NCBI RefSeq assembly: GCF_031755915.1
Contig: NC_083383.1
Location: 22,433,001-22,497,000 of the forward strand
From: Ziziphus jujuba
Taxonomy: Eukaryota > Streptophyta > Magnoliopsida > Rosales > Rhamnaceae
DNA: 64,000 nucleotides
Direction: 5' to 3'
Every line of letters begins with the position of its first letter. Position 1 is the first letter of the stretch. The notes under the pieces were generated by a model. That model had not been told where the DNA came from. It saw only the letters and a list, made by a program, of their open reading frames with translations, and ran no database searches. Below are positions 1 through 13,030 of the stretch, one piece after another. Made by a program: the position numbers and the translations under genes.

Positions 1-778
1 GCTTAGGATTGGGAAAAAAAAGAAAAAAAAATAATTTTTAGGCTTAAAATGAAATGGATTGGGCTTTTTAAAGTGAAAGATTTTGAATCCTTTTACAAAA
101 CTTGATATTATATCTTTTTAAATACAAATAAATTATAAATAATATAATAGACTGACTCAATTATCAAATACAAAAATTGGTGGTTAGTAACAATTTTACA
201 AATATAAATATATACAATAAATATTATCTAAAGAAATGTTTTTAAATTTAAATAAATTACATAATTACTTATTTTATATTTAAACTGTTATAAATATAAA
301 AATTTTAATATTATATATGTATACATATTTATCTACATCGACGCATATTACATTACTTTTATAAATTATAACTTTGTAATTAATGTTATATTTGATCAAT
401 ATTATTATTTTAAGTGATGTATTATTTCTTTGTTTTGTAATTTTAAATTTTTGATAAGCAAAATTATATGTTTTGAATGAAAAATACATTGTTTCAATCA
501 TTTTTCCAAAGCTCCATTCAATATTGAAATTTCCATCAATATTTTCATAAACTTAAACTCTTGACATTTTTGTCAATACCAACATTTACATCCCTGATCA
601 CACCAACAAAATATTATTCAAAATTTTGTTGGAAAATTTTATTTTTTTTATAATTTTATGTTAAATATTCATGATCATGATTTCTTTAATGTGAGTCAAA
701 GTTAAAGTAAACAGAAAAAGAGGGGGACTCTTATTTTATTTTGATTCTTCAATACTGTTTGTTAATAAATTTGAGAGT

Positions 779-1168
779 ATTTAGCAATTATGCCCCTTCA
801 ATTATTAAGCTTTTGCACCTTGATTTCTAAACTTGTTTTGATACTTTGGTCCTTAAATTTTAATTTTTAATGCATTTTAGCCTTTAAAGTATTTTTGTCT
901 ATTTGTTAATAGTTCCAAGGCATATAATGCATTTGATCCAATATTCAATGGCTTGTGAAGTTGTCTAATTTCATAATTTCATTATTTTATGGTTGCATAT
1001 TAACTACACTATAAGCTTCAAAATTGTTAAAAATTAGATTAAAAAAAAATAGTTTAAGGACTAAGAGTATATCAAATACTGAATTCTAAAAACTAAAAAG
1101 CCAAAAAAAAAAAAAAAAAAAGAGATCAAAACATAAAAGCCTAATAATTGAAGGGAATAGGTGCTAAA
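779..1168. mobile_element. MITE-like element with ~45-bp imperfect terminal inverted repeats
   Basis: The left end (779-830) contains ccttcaattattaagctttt. The reverse complement of the right end (about 1118-1168) contains ccttcaattattaggctttt, and both ends finish in a TTTAGCA-like motif. About 300 bp of AT-rich, non-coding DNA lies between. I cannot see a clean target-site duplication, so superfamily is open; long imperfect inverted repeats would fit a Mutator-type MITE. It could also be a chance decayed repeat, but roughly 45 matching positions make that unlikely. Confidence 0.5.
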
Positions 1169-2174
1169 ACCCTATATTTAGTGTATATATAAATATGTAT
1201 TAAAAATATATATAAAGTCAAACACAAATGAGGTTTATCTTATTTTCATAAATAAGATCCATCCCTGATAATTATTGGATCACATTAATAACTAGAATTT
1301 AAAATTTACAAAGTGATAAAATATGAATTTAGTGACATACTAAAAACACTATTTAGAAAAAGTGAACTATATTGAGATTCGCGATTAACAAATGTAATTT
1401 TAAATTTCAGCGATTGATACAATCTAAAGGTCGAAAAATGATGAAATAAGACTTGTGAACCTTATAGAATGCAAGGTAAGAAAGGATAAGATCAGTAAAC
1501 AATACATTGAGGCGGATTGTGATGATCAGGGGTGAACCAATGTAATGTCGTCAGGGTAAGTGTGGGCGAGTATAAGGCACTCCAAGAAGCCTTACTGATA
1601 AAGGTTATTTAGTGTCTAATCTCACATCACCCAGGTGTAGAATAGTAATGGGTTAAATGTAAAGTAATATTTTCTTAATAACCGGGACCTTTTCAAAGAG
1701 ATTGGCTTCAGAGTTTGCAAGAACTTTGAAGTTAAATGTGTTCCAATTGGAGCAATTATAAGATATGTGACCTCCTGGGAAATCTAAGCAAAACTCCAAA
1801 GTAATCTTAAGATTGGTGATCTCTTGGGAAGTGTGGACAAAACCCTATACTGTTTAGAATACAATATCAAAGGTGTAAGATAATGGGGCCTTAAATCTCA
1901 TATTAAACATCTTATTTGATTCTAATTATATGTATATATATATATATATTAACAAACAGTCTCAAATAAAGTCCACTTAAACCCATACTAAAATTTTATT
2001 TAGGAAAAGACATTAATATATGTTGCCTTTCTTAAAGTTTAGGTGTATTCCCATCCACATATGGTAAGATTTATAATCCAAATTATACGCCTTATTGCAT
2101 ATGGATAGGTATACATCCAAACTTTTAATAAAATTATATATCATAGCTTGATCCAAAGTATAATAAATAAATAA

Positions 2175-2178
<4 letters not shown>

Positions 2179-2229
<51 letters not shown>
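2179..2229. repeat. compound microsatellite (AT)n(GT)n
   Basis: About 15 AT units run directly into about 10 GT units. It is followed by AT-rich unique DNA. It creates the spurious minus-strand frame seen here. Confidence 0.95.
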
Positions 2230-2450
2230 CTAATAATAATTCTCTTGTTTGAAATGTTGTGTTTGAAATTCATCCGGGACAATGTTTATTCTTAAAATGC
2301 TTTTTTTTTTTTTTTTCCTTTTTAGGATGCATAAATAGAAGATTTTAAATGTGTAGTTTTAAAAACAAAATATGTGTTTTCCCATAACTTTTAATAAAAT
2401 TATATATTTTAACTTGATCCAATTGTAATACATATATATATATATAGTAA

Positions 2451-2610
2451 TTTTACAGTGCGGACCACACCAAAAACCGATACGTTTTGAAAAAAAAAAA
2501 TCAGCTTTGCTATGTACGCTGTGTACACATACACAGCAAAACCGATATTTTTTTTCAAAAAGCATCAGCTTTTGGTGTGATCTGCATCCGAACAGTCCGC
2601 AGCGTATAAT
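2451..2610. mobile_element. foldback (long-hairpin) element
   Basis: The left arm (about 2458-2514) and the reverse complement of the right arm (about 2527-2586) match over almost 60 bp. Both contain cacaccaaaa, a GAT-centred block, a TTTTGAAAAAAAA tract and a GCTNTGTA motif. The short loop (around gctgtgtacacatacacagc) is itself palindromic. The outer tips acagtgcggac and (reverse complement) acgctgcggac look like degenerate terminal inverted repeats. There is no coding capacity. The DNA or its transcript should fold into one long hairpin. Confidence 0.7.
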
Positions 2611-4058
2611 ATCTGTATATATATATATGTCTATAATAATTCTCTTGTTTGAAACGTTGTGTAGTTTTAAAAAAATATGTGTTTTCCCATATGAATCATG
2701 TACTTATTTTCTTGGATTAGAAAAAAAATTTAATATATATATATATATATATATGTGTGTACATTTTTTGGCAAGCGTTTTTAGGTTCACTAATGGTACA
2801 CATAAGATTTGTTTTGTAGGACAGTACAACCAATATCCTACTAGAACGGATCGATGTTGAATGATAGTAAAATTAAAATATAACAATATACCAAATAAAT
2901 TAAATCCATACCCAACCCGACATCACATAAAAATTGATATATGGTTGATAGAGCGTGCATAGAGTTTACTTATACTTTTGTCATAAGGGATGGTCCTTTA
3001 ATAATTAACATTAATGGTGTTGTTTGCTGGTATGATGTTCACAAACATGTAAAATTTGGCCATCTTTCTTATGTGGATAGTGACATTTTATACCACTAAA
3101 TTGGTTTTGCATTATAAGTCTTTTTGATGCTGCATTATGATATGTGTGCATTGCCGTATTATTTGTTAAGTTATACATCTCCAAGTTAATGGTTAAAAGA
3201 TTTCAACAAAATGTGCATCCTACCATCATTTGTCTGATGACAAACAGTCCCCGTGTAAGCTTTTGAGGTTAATCTAGTGCACTTTTCCTCTAATAATTCA
3301 CCAACAGAAACTTCTTTAAACCAAAAAGGTTTGATAATGCGTTGGCTCTTTGTTTTTTCTATTTAATTGTGTATATCTTGCCTACTTTAAATATTAATTA
3401 GTGCTAAGTTTAAAATTTTTAAATATCTTAATTAATTACAAACTTAATAAAATAAAGACATCAAATTAAAAAAACAATTTGAAATGGTTTTCGATTTTTT
3501 TCCCCCCTTCATGTACTATCTGTAACTACCATTAACAGTAACACAAATTTTGAAGTAAATTATAAAATATAAAAAAAAATAATTTTTTTGTTACCAAACA
3601 CTTCTGGTGTTAAGAAGTAATGGAAGGAACAAGCTACAGAAAAGAATTTGTATTATTTACCCTTACACCAATGGAAAAGAAGAAAACAACTGAGAAGTTA
3701 CAACATATTACAACAGAAGTCCAGTAATATCTAAAACAAGAATCTTTAGTGGCTCTTGTTCATTGCAACATATGCATAAAAACTTCAAATTTTTCCAGAG
3801 CCAAGAACTAAACTTCAATTAAGAATGTGTTATACGGCTTCAATAAAGAATTGAACCCTAAAAATTCCTTTTAACAGGCTTCAGATATCAACGACTATTG
3901 TCTCTTCAAATTGCATTATAGAATTAGCAAGCTAAGAAAAACTAGATATTTTTGTTCCTTCAAGACTGACTAAAGACGGTGCAACATGAGTAAGCACCGA
4001 GGGTCCGAGAAAAATCATTTCTATGTATCGGATATTTTATCCATATCCAAACTTATAT

Positions 4059-7000
4059 TTACTTGTTTGCATTGTTCTCTTGGAGCTTGCCAGCAACATC
4101 GCTTGGGAGATCAAGCCCATGGGGAATTTTTCCTGGATAATTAGTCGTTGAGGAATCAGACCCCATCAAACTGCACAGAGAAAACTCAGAAAATGAATCT
4201 TTTGCAAGAAAAGTTACTTATCTCAAGATTTTGCAAAAAGAAATGCTCACCTCCTATCAACTATTACAACTGAACGAAGCTCGCAATTGGCAAAGCTGCA
4301 ACCACATATAGTATTATTCTTCTTAGTGTAGAGAATAAAAGAATAAAGATCCAAAAAAAGAAATCTAGAATGAATCAATTGAACGTTGCATGGGTTGAAA
4401 TAATTATATACATTTCCATCTCAAAGAATATTATCAATTGAATGTTGCATGGATCGAAATAATTATATATACATTTCCATCTCAAACAATATTTACCCTG
4501 TATGTGAGTGTGTGCGAACATGTTTTGGTAGAAGCAGTAAGCAAATAACTCAAATTATAAGATCCAATAAATTGAATGTAGAGGAAATTTGTATCCGTCC
4601 AAGGTGCCATGCTTAAATAAAAAGTAAATGGTCCTTTTAATTTCCCTTTCTTCTAAACTACAACAGAGTGGTTTTGATAAGAGGGTATAAGGTTGTGTTC
4701 CAAGTAAATTACTATTGAACATAAATTTGTCCTTACACATGTAGCAGGGTTCAATCAAAAGACCAAATAAGTAACCAGGCCCCAATATAATGTCAAGTTA
4801 CTGTCAATTCCTAAAGCTTAAACTACAAAGAAGCGCTTGTGCTATGTATATCAAGCTTAGGACAGTTTTAACTACTTACAAGGGGCATTATCGGATTTTC
4901 ATTTTTATTTTTTTAAAACCTAAATGATGAATATGTTGAGACCCCTCTATGATAGTATGATCTACATGCTCCCATAATTTTTTCCTACTCAGTTTTTGCA
5001 ACATAATATCAGAGCTATCCTAGCAGACATTTAAAATAGTACACATCAATGATTTCCACTTGAAGCTTAGAAATTTTGACTAAATTAGTGGATCCAATGT
5101 TCTAAACAGGACCATAAACGGTTGTCAGTTGTAACTTTGATTAAACCTAACTCTGTAAACATGTTGAGACTCCTCTAAAGAGTGTGTGTGTCTCTTTATC
5201 ATTTTTTTCCCCTCCTATTTCTTATCACTTTATGATGCTTTACATATATTAAGTTCTTTTATTTGCCATTTTGATATAAAATACTCCATTATCTTTTTAG
5301 AAAAAATTGGCAAACCATCATTTATCAATGGGTTTCCAAAAGAGAAAGCTCAATAAAAGGGCATTTCTAATACGCACACATGCACTCAATAAATAAATAA
5401 AATACACATTAGACAATAAAAAGACCAAGCAAAATGGTGAAAGGAAAACCAGAAAACAGAGCAGATATAAAACATAGTTCAGAATGCAAAGAAATCACCA
5501 GTTACTTTTTATAGAAAGATACTTTCTCCTTCTACATAAACTACTTAAGAATATAATTCCTTGCCATTAGCTAACAAGTAACAATTTAAGAAGTAATTTA
5601 CTATACTCACTGTGTGCATATTTCACTCTTCACTGTAGGATGACAGTCATTGCCAAAAGAACTTAACATATGATACAAGAATCCACTGTGTGTAACAACT
5701 GCAATCTCCTTCTCCTTACGTGTCCACAACCTGGTCAATTGAAGTGATAATCACAAAGACTTGTCAGGGCTCCTTTATTGTGAAAGTTGCCTCCAGTCTG
5801 GATCCATTTTAGTCCACATGGTTAAGAAGCAGAATGTAGGGGAAGAGATTTAATAACCATGCCAAGGAATTAATCATTACAATCTCTGACTCAAAAGAGT
5901 TTACTGAAGACAGAAAATTGAGAATAAGCAAAGGAAAGATGTGATAAGTCTGGATTAAGATGTAATTGATTTGCTGTTACATGGAAAAATGTTAAGAGAG
6001 AGAAAATTGAGAATAAGGGAAGGAAACATGTGATAAGAGTGGTTTAAGCTGTATACGCTTTGTTATTCATCAACTAGGTAGTATTCATCAAATGTAAGTG
6101 AAAGAACCTATCAAAGCACAGGACAGAAAATTGTCCCCTTTCATATTAGATATTAAACATTTTTTATTAAAGAAGTTGCTATGCCCTTCCAATTTTAGAA
6201 AGAAAATGATCTCTTAGAAAGTCTAAATAAAATATTTTCAATTTTGGACAATGAAAAATTCAACAAAATTATCGTAATCCTAATGATAGCCACACTCCTA
6301 AACGATAGATGATGAAGCATGAAGCATGAAGCATGATGCAACATCGACATAAAGAAACCAAACTTCCTAAGATAGGACAGACTATGCAGCTCCACACATA
6401 TACAGATTTGGTTCAATGTGACACCTTAAGAGCATCCCCAAGGGACTCTTTAAGATAAAAGAGTATATTTTCTATCATAAAGAGCATATTTTAAAATAAC
6501 TAGTAAAATTTGAAAATGCTCTCCAACAAAACTTTCTATTTAAGCTCTTTATTTTTATTTTTTCTATAAACATTTATTGTTTTACTTGTAGTCTCTTTCT
6601 TTTATATGAGCTACCTACCTCTTAAATATTATAATAGTAATATAGGAAAATATGTTACCTTCAATTAAATTCATATAATATTGAAATAAAGAGTGGTTTT
6701 GACTCTCTACATTTGGAGAGCCAAACCAACTCTTTATATTAAAAAGTCAAAATAAAGAGTTCATTGAAGCTCATTTTTAAATGTTGTCTCTTTAAAATAA
6801 AAAGAATGACACATTTACAGAGTCCCTTGGGGATGCTCTAAAAAGATGGGGTTATGTAAATACTGGTTCAATTTCCACATAAAAAATCTTAGTCTAATCC
6901 TATTAAAGTTCTGCAAACTAAAGTTAATTGTTTTGACCACAGGAACTCCTGTACAACAGAACACCAATGCAAATAGAGTGACGTGAAATATTTAAGTTGA

Positions 7001-8305
7001 TTGAGCAAAAGAGAAATAGACAATAAAAAAAATAATAATAATAAAAATAAAAATAAAAAAATATTAAAAAAAAAAGATAATGAGGAAATATATGTTTATT
7101 GAAGATGTAATGGAGATTATGGGTTTGACAATTACTTCGTAGCAAATCATAACTTAGTAGTTAAGAAAAGGATATGCATCCAAATCAATATACTGTAAAA
7201 AGAATTAGTTGAATTGAGTTAAACACTTGAGGCATTAGCTTTGTTTTCAATTTTTGTCGTCCTTAGGGTCTGTTAGGGAATTGATTCCGGAGGAATCACT
7301 TCACTTCAGGAAGTGATTTCTGAGGAATCACCTAATAAGTGCTTCTCCTAGAATCACCAAATAGGCGATTTATCTAAAAAAAAAAAATCACTAAAAATCA
7401 CTTTTTTTTTTTTTTTTTTTTTTTGTTGGCAGACACCATAGGAAGTGATTTTATATTTTTTTTCCATGCTTTTAAATCCCTGGGAACCAAACACACCCTT
7501 AATTTTTTATTTTTTTTTGTCAAGATTTAGATAAATGAAGTTTGCAAAAATTAAATTAAATGAACTAGTCAGAATAAAGGATCACCAGCTCAAAAACTTT
7601 AGTCCCCTAGCTGCGACTTCTTCATTCTTCTCTCTAACATCAGGCGTCCACAGAACGTCATCATCATTTTCTATCTAAACAATATACAAACAAAGAATGA
7701 ATATTTTTTTACCTAAGTTCAATTGCAGACTACCAACCAAAGATAATAGTGAGAAGAAAACAGAATAGTTATCTGCATAACAAATATCAATGAAAATAAA
7801 TTACTTGCCAGTGAAAAATCAATTGCAGGAAAAAGGGGCCTGTACTCTTTAATGTTTCTTCGCTTATCACATGGATGGACTCCCTACATAAAAGAAACAA
7901 ACAGGCAAACGATTAACAGTTGGTCAATAATATGACTCCAGAGGAGCAAGGACGGTGCTTGAGAGGAGACAAGGGAACTTTATAACTTGTTTCTTGTTTC
8001 TCAATTACTCGAGGAAAATTATGGTGAAGTATGATAACAACACATCAGCATACAGTCAGGCTTATTTCTTAATTGCTTAATATGATAATAAAAGTACATA
8101 AAAGTTCTGGTTGATTGTCTAGGATTGTATTCAAATCCTATTCACATTCTTTCTAGTAACTCATTTCTGTACATGTACAAGGTCCACGTTAAACCTTCTA
8201 CTGGACAGACCAACTTATTTCTGAGGGAGAATATCAACTGTTTATTGTGTTAGCTTTATATACATAATTGAACCCACTTTATGACTGTTCTTAAGAGGTT
8301 CATAT

Positions 8306-8338
<33 letters not shown>

Positions 8339-11300
8339 GAAATAAATATAACTATGCAACCATCCATGCTGCATTCCATAGCAGAAGAAAGAAAATGAAG
8401 ATTGCAATCCTGACTCTAGATGTCCAGGTTACACAAATTCTTCAGTCCACCTTGCTATACCCATGCTGCAAATACAGAGTATGGTTTCTAGACAACCACA
8501 TAAATTAGAAATCTATGGCTTGAAAAATTCCCCATTTCAAACATGAGCATCCCTAAACACTTGTCAAGTCCATCTATCTAGCCAGGTCCTGAGTTATATA
8601 AACCAACAGAAGAAAATAATGCCATTGCAACAGCAGAAGCTAAGAACTAAAGCAATTGGATGCACGTGTTGTTACCAGATGCAAGACTTTATTTCTCTAA
8701 GAGCGGGTAACCATATCTAAAGTGAAGCATGATCATATATCTTTTGGTGAAAATTAATTTATATGTTTTCAACATACCCCACAAGCACTAGGCGTCAAAG
8801 CATCAGCGTACTATTTGGTCAAACACCCACCTTAATGCTAACCACTACCTGACAAAAACACTTGTTTCCACCAAAAAGATATCAAATTTAACTATTTCTC
8901 TCCCTATTTTCAGTCGAAGGGCAATAGTTCATTCTCACCCAGTTGGAAAGTAATACTTCTTCAGTAGAGTACTTTAGTGACATCAGACATCTCTATTTTA
9001 TTGAGAGTCTTCTTCAATAATGTAATAAAAATATATTCTATTATATGTGTGTCAGTGTTTTCCTTGCTCTCAACAAACCTTTTAAATAGACTTTACTATA
9101 TTCTACATACCAAATGTTCTCTACAAAGTTCTACAGCCACAAATGGTGGGCAATTCAGACTTGAAATTGCAGAATGGTCACTATTTCCTGCATTTGCAGC
9201 CATGAGAGGAGTTGCTTCTATGCCATCTGTGTATGCTTCACCACCAAAAACTCCAACTGCTGTTTGCATGGTCCTAGAACACAATTGTTGTTGGTCAACC
9301 AGTATTGTAAATCAAAAAATCATGATTGAGGAAATTGAAATAACAAGTTACATAAACAAATTAAAGAAGCTTACTATGGCAGAACATATCAAGAACCAAA
9401 AGAGTTATTTCTTTACAAACAAATTGCTTTTAAAGTTCTATTTTTTAGAAGCACCAGTAAGTATGAAATCTGCACACTCCTCAGAAACTAGTTTTAAGTA
9501 TTAGGGCAGATAATAGATTAAATACTCACTAAAAAGGTCAGGAACACAACCTTGATTTTCCTAGAAAAGAATGTAGAGGAAGTGAAAGCACAATCTAATC
9601 AAGGTAATTGGAATTATGCATGATAAAATGTCCTAATGAAACATGCCAGTTGGTCAAAACCTGATAAGGTATTTGAAGAATAAATACAAGACACACCGTT
9701 CAATGACTTTTCTGAACATTCCAACTCCACCTCCCTCACAAGCTTGCAGATTGAGTTTTAACTCATTAACGTAAGATTCATCTATAGATATTTTCTAAAT
9801 GTCACTCCCATTTGATCACCAACAGGTATTGACCTCAGATAAAATGTCCCTTATCAATAACTCAATTAATGAAGCTGATGAACTCAACCGAGGGTAATAT
9901 TTAGTCACTGCCACACTACTGGGAGATAATATTAATCTTGAAACAAGTGAAGTGACCAATAAAGGGAAAGGAAGTATAGAGACAAAGTTCAGCAGTTATT
10001 ACAGGGAATAAATCGTAAAACGAGAAATAACTAGCAGTTTCTAAAACAGTGGCAATCATGTTGATAATTAGTAATTAGTTGTCCGGATAATTCCTAACTG
10101 TTCTCTAATGTCCAATTTTTCCAGAGTTAGTCCTATCCTGTTTAAACATTTTGAGAGGTCCACCCATAGATTTCATCCAAATATGTTAGTGGATGAGCAG
10201 TTTGAAATATCTTCTTGTCAAAAACATTTTTAATCCATTTAAGCATAATTATCAAAATTCTCCCATTAGTTATTTCCAGTATTTTACTTAAGAAAACATA
10301 TAAATATTCTTCAAGGTAAATGCTGAACTTACAAATTGAATCTATCTCCCTAACAGGCTCTGTTTTCACTTGTGTTATCCTTATCCAGTCTGTCACCCCT
10401 AGCCAGAATTAGCATACTATGGGCTTAAAGTACATAAGAAGTTGTTATGGAATCGATGAGCTTGCATCACATGAAGTTGAAAAAAAAATTATATTTTTTT
10501 TATATGATAATCATATCTAAGACAAACCTACACCCCATACTCTTAACATTAAATAGTCAGTTAAAAATTATAATTGTCCCTTGTTTCTATCAAATACATA
10601 TAATGTCATTTGCTTACTGACATAAAAGTAGTACTTCAAGCTTTTGCACTCTCTAGTCAACTTGTATTCTTAAACGTCATCCAGTCCATATTTAATAGAA
10701 AGGAGGAAATGGTTCATGTAAAACATTGAAGCTCGCAAGTATGGGCAACAAGGTTAACTCCTTAAATAGGCAATCAAGATGATGATGTAAAACACAAATT
10801 AAACGATGTCTAAAAATTTAATAGAACTTAAATTTAAGATCTTCATAGAAAGTAAAGTCATATATGGCAGAAAAATCTAAGTTCCTATTAAACAATACCT
10901 TAACAGAGGAGAAGTGATGACTAAATCAATTCTTTTGGAAAGTCCACTTGCTTGAACATGCTTGCGTAAATTATGCACCTGTGAGGATAAAACAAAATCA
11001 TTCCATAGTAATATTTAATTTACTAAAGAAGAAATTTCGATTCCAACATGAGGATGTATATATATAATATAATAGTTTATATGGGTGAGAGTAGCCATGT
11101 TTTAGCAAGCAAGGCTGCCAAATGGCAAGACAATAACATATTAATATAGCATTTAAAATTTTACCATGTAACAATACAATTGAGCTATGTACACAATTGC
11201 CCATTACGACATGGACAACAATCTCATGAAAAAATTCACAAAAAAAAATATATATATATATATAGATATATCTCATGAGAACAATTATGATAAACATGCA

Positions 11301-11493
11301 AACCTGCAGCAGACATCTCCTAGTGTGTATCCTACACAATTCTTCACAATAAAATGTTTCACTTTCAGAACAATAAGCAGGTGGTCGGTATTGTGATGCT
11401 TCTTTTCCAAGATTCAATTGAACGCAGCATAACATATAAATGTTTACTTCTTTGTATACATTGAAGGAAATGTCTATATGTGGAGAGAGAGAA

Positions 11494-11524
<31 letters not shown>

Positions 11525-11954
11525 CCATAGGTGACACGAACAGATATTAGATTATCAGTAATTAATCATTACCTGCTTCCAGCCAAGAGGAGTGAGGTGC
11601 GCATCGAAAAGGTCATAAGATAAATACGCATCGTGGTTCTTTTCACCTTCTACGTTGTGAATTCCTTGAGCATGCCTTACCTATATGCACGGTCATTTGA
11701 GATCAGACTGCCTCCAAAGACAAAAATTAAAAACAACAAACACCGTAAAAACAACCTTCAAAACAAAATACTTCTATAGCAATTTCAAATTGGGCAACCA
11801 TACTTTTCTACCATTCTAATTTAAGTTAAGGGGAAAAAGCTATAATAATGATGGGAATGAAAAGGTATATGTAAAAGACAAAGTTTTCACAAACCAGATG
11901 GAGGGTTTTACATCGGTGCAACGGGTAAAGAGTTTGAGCAACTGTGGTGTCCAT
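4059..11954 (-). CDS. phosphoglycerate mutase-like protein (histidine phosphatase superfamily), nine coding exons, 283 aa
   Basis: Coding exons in transcript order: 11954-11895, 11680-11573, 10978-10899, 9273-9111, 7883-7809, 7674-7586, 5730-5611, 4295-4251, 4170-4059. They sum to 852 nt, 283 residues plus TAA, and the frame is kept across every junction. The protein starts MDTTVAQTLYPLHRCK. The phosphate-binding motif VRHAQGIHN has Arg22 and His23; SPLLRTMQT supplies Arg83; the second catalytic-type histidine is His206 in VVTHSGF. The C-terminus is hydrophilic, and no transit peptide or membrane segment is evident. Length and exon pattern fit the plant phosphoglycerate mutase-like proteins (Arabidopsis At5g64460 type). 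Their superfamily is known to act through a phospho-histidine, but the true substrate is uncertain, so 'mutase' is a family label. Intron 5 uses a GC donor. Intron 6 carries two MITEs. Confidence in the exon model is high; in the reaction, low. Confidence 0.95.
4375..4493. repeat. two-copy tandem repeat (~59 bp) in intron 8 of the mutase-like gene
   Basis: Copies begin at 4375 and 4434 with tcaattgaacgttgcatggg and tcaattgaatgttgcatgga, and differ at few positions. No coding content. Confidence 0.85.
5907..6070. repeat. two-copy tandem repeat (~88 bp) in intron 6 of the mutase-like gene
   Basis: Both copies contain agaaaattgagaataag and a gatgtgataag/catgtgataag motif, and are offset by about 88 bp. 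A short GAAGCAT triplication follows at about 6314-6334. Confidence 0.75.
6430..6838. mobile_element. Tourist-like (PIF/Harbinger) MITE in intron 6
   Basis: The ends are gagcatccccaagggactct and its inverted copy, and the 409-bp element is flanked by the trinucleotide TAA on both sides (6427-6429 and 6839-6841). TIR length, non-coding interior and a 3-bp TAA/TTA duplication are the signature of Tourist-type MITEs. Confidence 0.9.
7266..7498. mobile_element. second PIF/Harbinger-type MITE in intron 6
   Basis: It begins gggtctgttagg and ends (reverse complement) gggtgtgtttgg, with TTA on both sides (7263-7265 and 7499-7501). Length 233 bp. The interior contains repeats of a gaatcac/gtgattc motif that can pair, and a poly-T tract. 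It lies about 90 bp from the splice acceptor side of exon 6. Confidence 0.85.
7805..7812 (-). other. GC donor of a GC-AG intron (intron 5)
   Basis: Exon 5 ends CACTG at 7809 and is followed by GCAAGTAA. Only this boundary joins DFSL in frame to IENDDD in exon 6. Using the nearby GT (CTGGCAA|GTAAT) would shift the frame and hit a stop codon within a few codons. The donor otherwise matches the GCAAGT consensus of U2-type GC-AG introns. Confidence 0.85.
8309..8336. repeat. poly-T tract in intron 4 of the mutase-like gene
   Basis: A single T run of more than 25 bases with no flanking duplication. I see no element attached to it. Confidence 0.9.
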
Positions 11955-11955
11955 A

Positions 11956-13005
11956 TCTGCATCCAAACAGAAGCCAACAATAAAGTATAAAAGAAAATAT
12001 AACTCTATATATATATATATATATATGAAAGTAAATCCTGAATCCTGTAACAAAAATCCACCTCTTTTAGCCTATTGGCATTGCTATTAGTTCAGAATGT
12101 TCACGTCCTAATTTCAAAGATTGGTGGATAGAGAGAAAGACATTCCCCAGCAAGAAAAAGCATCATTTAGGATATTTCTGCTTCCAAAAGTAGAACCTTG
12201 TGGGAGAAGCTAAATCGATAACTTTTTTCTTATCAGAAATTGCTCTTTCTTAGTATCTTTCTCCAAACCACAAAAAATAAATAAATAAAAAGGAAAAGAG
12301 AGAGAGAGAAAAAGAAAAAAGTGAAATTAACCACCATCAACAATTCACAACAAAGTCTCGTACCCAACAAAAACTTACAAACGAAGTTCCTAATGTATGA
12401 TTCCTTTTGGCCAACTGAACAAGCACTAATGTCAACGCCCGCTGTGAAGTATACTCGTGCACCTCTTAAACTTTGATACTCCACCAACAAATAAAAAGAA
12501 AAATCCCCTTTGAAAAACGAACATTAACTGCTAAATAATATGGATATTGATGCAAAATACCCAGTTAAAAAAAAAAAAAAAGTTGATCCAAATCCCAGTT
12601 TTTGCAACATAACCAGATCAAAAAGCCCGCCACGATTTCAGAACTCAAAATCAGATCCTAATCAAAATCTACGAAACCTCAGCACAACCAACACATTCCA
12701 ATAGAAAGAGAAACAAGCACATTTCAAACGCACAAAACAAATATGTATTCATAAAAACTAACAGCAAAATATAAAAAAATAAATAAATAAATTCAAACGA
12801 AAGAAAGAAACAAGCAACGGTTTTTTCAGACGAACGACATCAAAACGAACACCAAGATGAAAATTCAGAAGATTCAGAGAGAGAAAAGAAGAGAAGGAAC
12901 AAAGCGCAGCGTACCAGAAGGAGTAGCAGAGAAACAGAGAAATTGGGAAGAAGGAGGAGGTCTTGGTGGTGTCGGGGACAGAGAGAGGCTTGAAATGGAA
13001 AAGAA
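11956..13005 (-). other. 5'-UTR exon and 5'-UTR intron of the mutase-like gene
   Basis: A pyrimidine-rich leader typical of plant 5' UTRs runs on the minus strand from about 13000 to 12915 and ends at a donor CTTCTG|GTACG. An acceptor (gatgcag) lies before 11956, leaving two untranslated bases (AT) before the ATG at 11954. The intron would be about 960 bp and includes an (AT)n tract near 12010-12026. The exact transcription start is inferred from the TATA-like box upstream, not seen. Confidence 0.6.
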
Positions 13006-13030
13006 AATGGGAGCAGGGACGAAACAGGAA

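Larger units (their letters stand above)
1..3590. other. AT-rich intergenic DNA downstream of the mutase-like gene
   Basis: I see no coding gene here. Open frames at 280-501, 2013-2282, 2359-2565 and 2507-2860 are low-complexity or run through microsatellites. What can be named is a MITE-like inverted repeat (779-1168), a foldback element (2451-2610) and a compound microsatellite (2179-2229). Two short stretches near 2113-2260 and 2385-2425/2633-2700 repeat each other, sharing phrases such as aataattctcttgtttgaa. They probably come from local duplication around the foldback element. Confidence 0.6.

Noticed and set aside
2013..2282. 89-codon minus-strand open frame
   Set aside because: Mostly Thr-His and Ile-Tyr repeats translated from the AT/GT microsatellite.
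8977..9504. 175-codon plus-strand open frame
   Set aside because: It is antisense to exon 4 of the mutase-like gene; the minus-strand frame carries the conserved family sequence and splice sites.
10998..11537. 179-codon minus-strand open frame
   Set aside because: It lies in intron 2 and its N-terminal Ser-Leu run comes from a GA microsatellite; no resemblance to any family.
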